Part shown: one piece after another, positions 59,556-64,000 of the stretch | Numbering within the stretch: the first letter of the stretch is position 1 | Layout: each line of letters begins with the position of its first letter | Source: VAZQ01 sp046733355 | GTDB lineage: Bacteria > Pseudomonadota > Alphaproteobacteria > Rhizobiales > Xanthobacteraceae | Direction of reading: 5' to 3' | Assembly: GCA_046733355.1 (NCBI GenBank) | Contig: JBKPOZ010000015.1 | Location: forward strand, 1 to 64,000 | DNA: 64,000 nt | Program-made: the position numbers and the translations under genes | The notes under the pieces: generated by a model | Databases searched by the model: none | What the model was told of the DNA's origin: nothing | The model's input: only the letters and a program-made list of their open reading frames with translations

Positions 59556-62500
59556 ATGAGCGGTTACGTCGAATTCGCCGCCGCATCGAATTTCTCCTTC
59601 CTGCGCGGCGCCTCTCATCCCGAGGAGCTGATGCTGCAGGCCGCCCATATCGGGTTGGCCGGCATGGGGCTGTGCGATCGCAACTCGGTTGCCGGTGTCG
59701 TGCGGGCGCATCTGATAAAACGCGAAAAGCAGTTGGCGCTCGCCTATCACCCTGGCACGCGCCTCGTCTTTGCCGATGGCACCCCGGATATCCTTGCGTA
59801 TCCGCGGGATCGACCGGCTTGGGGTCAACTCTGCCGTCTGCTGACGCGCGGCAATCTGCGCGCAAAGAAGGGCGAGTGCCTGCTCTATCTGCACGATCTC
59901 CTTGAGCACATCGACGGGCTCGAGCTGATCGTGATGGAGCGCTCGACGGCGGAAGGTCGCGTTACAAACCTGCCCCTCACCCCACCCTCTCCCCGCATGC
60001 GGGGAGAGGGAGTGCACGACCGTGACTGGCTAACTTCGGGAGGAGAGCTGCGGCGTCTCACTCCCTCTCCCCGTTCTTCACGGGGAGAGGGTGGGGTGAG
60101 GGGCGATGCACGTCGTGTGCTGGATGTGCTGCGTGAAAGTGCGTCCGGGCGTGTCCGTCTTGCGGCGATGATGCTCTATCGCGGCAATGATCGCGCGCGA
60201 CTTGCCCGGCGCTTGCAGCTCGCGGCCGAAGCCGGCGTGCCGCTCATCGCCGTCAATGACGTCTTTTATCATCACCCCGACCGTCGCGAGTTGCACGACG
60301 TCCTCACCTGCATTCGCCAGGGCATAACAATCGACGAGGCTGGCTGGCAGCTTGCCGGCAACGCGGAACGCTATCTCAAGCCGTCCTCCGAAATGGCGCG
60401 CCTCTTTCGGGCTGCTCCGCAAGCGATCGAGCAAACACTGACGCTCCACCACGCGCTCACCTTCTCGCTCGATGAGCTCAAATACGAGTATCCAGCGGAG
60501 AGAGAGCCCGGATTTGCCAGCGCGCAGGACGCGCTCGTGCATCTCGTCTGGGAAGGCGCCGGTGCGCGCTATGGGGAGGGCATTCCGGACAATGTCCGGC
60601 ATGCGCTTGAGCATGAGCTCGCGCTCATCGCCAAGCTCGATTACGCCGCTTATTTCCTCACCGTTCACTACATCGTGCGCTACGCGCGCAGCCAAAATAT
60701 CCTTTGCCAGGGCCGCGGCTCCGCCGCGAACTCGGCCGTCTGCTACTGCCTGGGCATTACCGACGTGGACCCGCGTGACGGTCGCCTCTTATTCGAGCGC
60801 TTCATCTCGTCCGAGCGGGGCGAGCCGCCCGATATCGACGTCGACTTCGAGCACGAGCGCCGCGAAGAGGTGATGCAGCACATCTATCAATGCTACGGGC
60901 GCGACCACACCGGCATTGCCGCGACCGTCATTTCCTATCGCGGCCGCTCCGCCATCCGCGAAGTCGGCAAGGCCTTCGGGCTCTCCGAAGATGTGATCGG
61001 CGCGCTTTCCTCCTCGATCTGGGGCATGGGCGGGGCGGTGCGCGAAGCCGACCTCGGACGAGCAGGCATCGACCTCTCCAGCACGCGCGTGCAGAAAATG
61101 CGCGCGCTCGCGCTCGAGATACAATCATTCCCGCGCCACCTGTCCCAGCATGTCGGCGGCTTCGTCATCACGCGCAGCCCGCTCGATGAAGTGGTACCCA
61201 TCGGCAATGGGGCGATGAAGGACCGCACCTTCGTCGAATGGGACAAGGATGACCTCGACGCGCTCGGCATCCTGAAGGTCGATGTGCTTGGCCTTGGCAT
61301 GCTGACCTGCGTGCGCAAGTCATTCGAGCTCGCCGAGCGCCACTATGGCCTCTCGTTCCGGACCAGAGGCCCCGATGATCAGGAAAAGCGATTTTTTTCC
61401 CTTTCCACCATTCCGAAGGAGGACGAGCCCGTCTATCGCATGCTGCAGCGCGCCGATTCGGTGGGCGTCTTTCAGGTGGAGAGCCGCGCGCAAATGTCCA
61501 TGTTGCCGCGGCTCAAACCAAAGGAGTTCTATGACCTGGTAATCGAAGTGGCGATCGTGCGACCCGGCCCCATTCAGGGGGACATGGTGCATCCCTACCT
61601 GCGCCGCCGCCAGGGACTCGAGCCGATCACCTTTCCCTCGCCGGAGCTTGAAACCGTGCTCGGCAAGACACTCGGCGTTCCTTTATTTCAGGAACAGGCG
61701 ATGCGCATTGCCATTGTGGCCGGCGGCTTCACGCCCGGAGAGGCTGACAGGCTGCGCCGTGCCATGGCGACGTTCAAACGTACCGGAACGATCGCAACTT
61801 TCAGGACGAAAATGATTGAAGGCATGGTGGCGCGGAATTATCCGCGCGAATTCGCCGAGCGCTGTTTCAGCCAGATCGAGGGTTTTGGCGAATACGGCTT
61901 TCCGGAAAGTCACGCGGCGAGCTTTGCGCTGCTGGTCTATGCCTCGGCCTGGCTCAAGTGCCGTTATCCGGACGTCTTTGCGGCGGCGCTCCTCAACTCA
62001 CAGCCCATGGGTTTCTACGCCCCGGCGCAGATCGTGCGCGATCTGCGCGAGCACGGCGTCGAAGTTCGTCCGATCGATGTCAATCGCTCGGATTGGGACG
62101 CGACACTCGAGCCGGGACCGCGACCGGCCGGGCGCATTCATGCGCCGCACAGGGATATGGCGAACGACATGCGCAGCACACATGCGGTGCGCCTCGGCTT
62201 TCGCCAGATCAAAGGGCTGTCGGAGCGGGATGCAACCCACATCGTTCAAGCGCGACATAACCCGTATCGCTCCGTACGCGATCTTTGGCTCCGCACAGGT
62301 GTTTCCCCGCGCATCATCGAGCGCCTCGCCGATGCAGATGCATTTGGCTCTCTCGGTTTGTCGCGGCGACAGGCGTTGTGGGCTGCCAAGGCGCTCGGAC
62401 GCGTCGGAGACCGCGAAGATGACCTCCCTCTGCTGCGCGCCGCTGCCTCGCCGCATCAGCGTGACAGCGATGTTGTGATTGCGGCCGAGCCGGAAGTCAG

Positions 62501-63116
62501 GCTGCCCCGCATGGGCTTTGGCGAAGAGGTGGTGCAGGATTATCGTGTTCTCGAACTGTCGCTGCGCGCTCACCCGGCCTCGTTTTTGCGCCGGGATTTG
62601 ATGCGCCGAAAGATCATTCCGAATGCGGAGCTGTGCACGCGGCGCTCTGGGGAGCGCGTTGCCGTATCGGGGCTGATAACAATTCGACAAAGGCCCGGAT
62701 CGGCGAACGGCGTCATCTTCATGACTATCGAGGATGAGACCGGTATCGCCAATATCATTGTGTGGCCGAAAACATTCGAGCGCTTCCGGCCCATCGTGCT
62801 GGGAGCGCGCTACATCGCCGTGCAGGGGCAGGTGCAGCAGGAGTCCGGCGTCATTCACGTCGTCGCCGCAAAGCTCGGAGATCTCACGTCACTACTGGCG
62901 CGTTTGACCGAAAGCGGCCCGCCGATCGAGGCGCTCGCGCGCGCCGATGCGGTCAAGCGGCCCCACGACGAGGATATCGACAGTCGGGCGCGCGGGCGGC
63001 GCCATCGCTCGCGCCTTGCGGCGCCTGCGCAATTAGCCGATCTCCTTGCGAGCGATCTCGACGTGCCGGCGCACGGCAGCGCCCATAATCCTACGCGCCG
63101 GCGTCTACTCCGCTGA
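59556..63116 (+). CDS. dnaE2: Error-prone DNA polymerase DnaE2 (ImuC)
   Basis: A 1,186-residue C-family polymerase for damage tolerance. The PHP start is FAAASNFSFLRGASHPEEL. The polymerase core contains CQGRGSAANSAVCYCLGIT (substrate loop) and PPDIDVDFEHERREEVMQH with the catalytic Asp pair, and the protein ends with an OB domain (VAVSGLITIRQRPGSANGVIFMTIEDETG). About 45 residues (139-183) come from an inserted palindromic repeat, making the protein longer than is usual. ATG 59556 is preferred; ATG 59547 would overlap the imuB stop. Confidence 0.95.
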   Translation: MSGYVEFAAASNFSFLRGASHPEELMLQAAHIGLAGMGLCDRNSVAGVVRAHLIKREKQLALAYHPGTRLVFADGTPDILAYPRDRPAWGQLCRLLTRGNLRAKKGECLLYLHDLLEHIDGLELIVMERSTAEGRVTNLPLTPPSPRMRGEGVHDRDWLTSGGELRRLTPSPRSSRGEGGVRGDARRVLDVLRESASGRVRLAAMMLYRGNDRARLARRLQLAAEAGVPLIAVNDVFYHHPDRRELHDVLTCIRQGITIDEAGWQLAGNAERYLKPSSEMARLFRAAPQAIEQTLTLHHALTFSLDELKYEYPAEREPGFASAQDALVHLVWEGAGARYGEGIPDNVRHALEHELALIAKLDYAAYFLTVHYIVRYARSQNILCQGRGSAANSAVCYCLGITDVDPRDGRLLFERFISSERGEPPDIDVDFEHERREEVMQHIYQCYGRDHTGIAATVISYRGRSAIREVGKAFGLSEDVIGALSSSIWGMGGAVREADLGRAGIDLSSTRVQKMRALALEIQSFPRHLSQHVGGFVITRSPLDEVVPIGNGAMKDRTFVEWDKDDLDALGILKVDVLGLGMLTCVRKSFELAERHYGLSFRTRGPDDQEKRFFSLSTIPKEDEPVYRMLQRADSVGVFQVESRAQMSMLPRLKPKEFYDLVIEVAIVRPGPIQGDMVHPYLRRRQGLEPITFPSPELETVLGKTLGVPLFQEQAMRIAIVAGGFTPGEADRLRRAMATFKRTGTIATFRTKMIEGMVARNYPREFAERCFSQIEGFGEYGFPESHAASFALLVYASAWLKCRYPDVFAAALLNSQPMGFYAPAQIVRDLREHGVEVRPIDVNRSDWDATLEPGPRPAGRIHAPHRDMANDMRSTHAVRLGFRQIKGLSERDATHIVQARHNPYRSVRDLWLRTGVSPRIIERLADADAFGSLGLSRRQALWAAKALGRVGDREDDLPLLRAAASPHQRDSDVVIAAEPEVRLPRMGFGEEVVQDYRVLELSLRAHPASFLRRDLMRRKIIPNAELCTRRSGERVAVSGLITIRQRPGSANGVIFMTIEDETGIANIIVWPKTFERFRPIVLGARYIAVQGQVQQESGVIHVVAAKLGDLTSLLARLTESGPPIEALARADAVKRPHDEDIDSRARGRRHRSRLAAPAQLADLLASDLDVPAHGSAHNPTRRRLLR
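59971..60105. repeat. Palindromic repeat inserted in frame inside dnaE2
   Basis: A 135-base element, exactly 45 codons. Outer arms of 23 bases (59972-59994 and 60082-60104) pair perfectly. Inside are a perfect 26-base palindrome at 59985-60010 and a hairpin 60063-60073/60081-60091. It reads as PLTPPSPRMRGEGVHDRD...LTPSPRSSRGEGGVRGD, the typical translation of this intergenic repeat type. No stop codon results, so the polymerase ORF remains open. Confidence 0.88.
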
Positions 63117-63126
63117 TCTCGCTCTC

Positions 63127-63220
63127 ATGTCATGGCGCGCCGGGCCGATCCAGTATTCCGGACCCCTTGAAGCCTACTTCGCGTGATTACTGGATCGCCC
63201 GCCTGCGCGGGCGATGACAT
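63127..63220. repeat. Palindromic repeat (ATGTCAT/ATGACAT arms)
   Basis: ATGTCAT (63127-63133) and ATGACAT (63214-63220) form the outer arms; internal GATCCAGTA and TACTGGATC pair, and GCCCGCctgcGCGGGC forms a further hairpin. It lies between converging dnaE2 and the secreted protein gene and may separate the transcripts. Confidence 0.75.
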
Positions 63221-63240
63221 GGCGGAAGGACTCCTGACAC

Positions 63241-63858
63241 TCACATGGGCGGCGTGAGGCCGTCGCGGCCCACATTGATCGAAGCCGCCTCGTACACGCC
63301 CTCCTCCTTCTTGCTGGCGGCAGGGATGAAAACCTTGGCGCCCGGCGTGAGCTCGCTGCGCTCGCCACGCACAAAGGCCACAATCACTGTCTCGGCCGTG
63401 ATGATGACCTTTTTTTCTCCGTCGGTGTAGACGACCGTGATCTCCTCGCCTTCCACACCCTTGACCAGCTGCGTCACCGTGGCGTTGGTCATGGTGCTGT
63501 TCGGCAATCGGTCCCACGGCCGAAAGCCTTCGGCAGTGCCGCGCATGTATTCGGGAAATATGTGAATGGCGATCGCTTTCTGGCTGCCGTCGGGCTGCGG
63601 CATGCCGGTCACGCCAATATACGAATTCGGCTTGATGTCGGAGAGCGCCGCCGGGATGATGCCGCGCACCGCTGCATCACCGGTCAACCGCACCTTGTAG
63701 GTTGTCTGCCCGTCGCGGGATTTCACCGTGAGGGTCGGCCCGTCCACGCCCTCAATGGTGCCGCGTATGCGGATAGTTTGCGGCTGCTGGGCCAACGCGA
63801 AGCTTGTCGCCACGAAGAGTGCAAAACCGCCCAATACGGCCCGTAGGCTCGAGTTCAT
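63241..63858 (-). CDS. Secreted protein of unknown function
   Basis: A 205-residue exported protein. Signal peptide MNSSLRAVLGGFALFVATSFALAQQ. The mature part is beta-rich with IRIRGTIEGVDGPTLTVKSRDGQTTYKVRL, an OB-like pattern also seen in DUF5666-type proteins, a central GTAEGFRPWDRLPNSTMTNATVTQLV, and a second similar strand set (GEEITVVYTDGEKKVIITAETVIVAFVRGERSEL). It suggests two beta-barrel repeats in the periplasm. Function unknown. Confidence 0.78.
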   Translation of the reverse strand: MNSSLRAVLGGFALFVATSFALAQQPQTIRIRGTIEGVDGPTLTVKSRDGQTTYKVRLTGDAAVRGIIPAALSDIKPNSYIGVTGMPQPDGSQKAIAIHIFPEYMRGTAEGFRPWDRLPNSTMTNATVTQLVKGVEGEEITVVYTDGEKKVIITAETVIVAFVRGERSELTPGAKVFIPAASKKEEGVYEAASINVGRDGLTPPM

Positions 63859-63944
63859 TCTATCGTCCTTCCATAGCAGCCGGCGTGCTGCGCGCCCGCC
63901 GAAGCATCAAACCCCCGCGCGTTGTTTTTTATTCCCTATAGCTC

Positions 63945-64000
63945 TCAATAAACGCCGGGCGTAGCGCCGCCGTCAACCGCAACAGCGATGCCTTGAATGT
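63945..64000 (-). CDS. SDR family oxidoreductase, C-terminal end (partial)
   Basis: Only the last 17 or so residues are in the window: IQGIAVAVDGGATPGVY followed by TGA. The pattern G-x-x-x-x-VDGG-x-x-x-G is the standard C-terminus of short-chain dehydrogenases. The rest of the gene lies beyond the window's right edge. Confidence 0.65.
   Translation of the reverse strand, partial: IQGIAVAVDGGATPGVY

Overview
The window reads as chromosome from a GC-rich alphaproteobacterium of the order Hyphomicrobiales, closest in style to the Bradyrhizobiaceae/Xanthobacteraceae. This rests on gene neighbourhoods (rplY-pth-ychF, ileS-lspA-DUF3035-M16-M16, serC-serA near purA), on families common in that group (DUF1236-like, DUF3072, DUF4282, ARPP-1/DUF6569, imuA-imuB-dnaE2), on an alphaproteobacterial LexA box and on several families of palindromic intergenic repeats. 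It is inferred from sequence reading, not from a database search. I saw no tRNA, rRNA, CRISPR array, transposase or phage module.

Layout. 1-6.0 kb: end of rplY, then pth and ychF, small membrane and secreted proteins, a frameshifted DUF3072 gene, and a two-gene ABC-2 exporter. 6.1-10.3 kb (minus): a probable catabolic unit with an amidohydrolase, an OxlT-like MFS carrier, a periplasmic-binding-protein-fold protein without a visible export signal, and a GntR/FCD regulator. 10.5-12.9 kb: a decaying stretch with a small ORF, a frameshifted ARPP-1/DUF6569 gene and a LuxR-type pseudogene. 13.0-14.3 kb: a membrane class III nucleotide cyclase. 14.4-18.7 kb: a complete CUT1-type sugar ABC importer. 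18.8-24.7 kb: a small unknown gene, an enolase-superfamily enzyme, an SsuABC/TauABC-type importer and a TauD/TfdA-type dioxygenase. 24.8-30.3 kb: a PcfJ-like protein and a three-gene molybdenum hydroxylase (tri-haem cytochrome, 2Fe-2S subunit, Mo subunit). 30.4-32.5 kb (minus): three membrane proteins. 32.6-43.5 kb: ileS, lspA, DUF3035, an M16 peptidase pair, arfB, mutL, a DedA protein and a small secreted protein. 44-51.2 kb (minus): a large proline-rich membrane protein, purA, a frameshifted FAD oxidoreductase, serA and serC. 51.3-53.4 kb (minus): two broken outer-membrane beta-barrel genes, then bfr and bfd. 53.6-56.7 kb: glmM, a small charged protein and an FMN alpha-hydroxy-acid dehydrogenase. 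57.1-63.1 kb: the SOS mutagenesis cassette imuA-imuB-dnaE2 behind a LexA box. 63.2-64.0 kb: a secreted protein and the 3' end of an SDR gene.

Two themes stand out. First, six genes or remnants are broken (DUF3072, ARPP-1, LuxR, FAD oxidoreductase and two Omp copies), mostly by one-base-size shifts, while the long housekeeping genes are intact. Second, palindromic repeats are abundant, and two sit where they probably matter: one is translated in frame inside dnaE2, and one provides the likely ribosome-binding site of a sugar permease. I did not find a convincing wholly new multi-gene system. The strongest unusual signals are the repeat inside dnaE2 and the signal-less binding-protein-fold protein in the GntR cluster.
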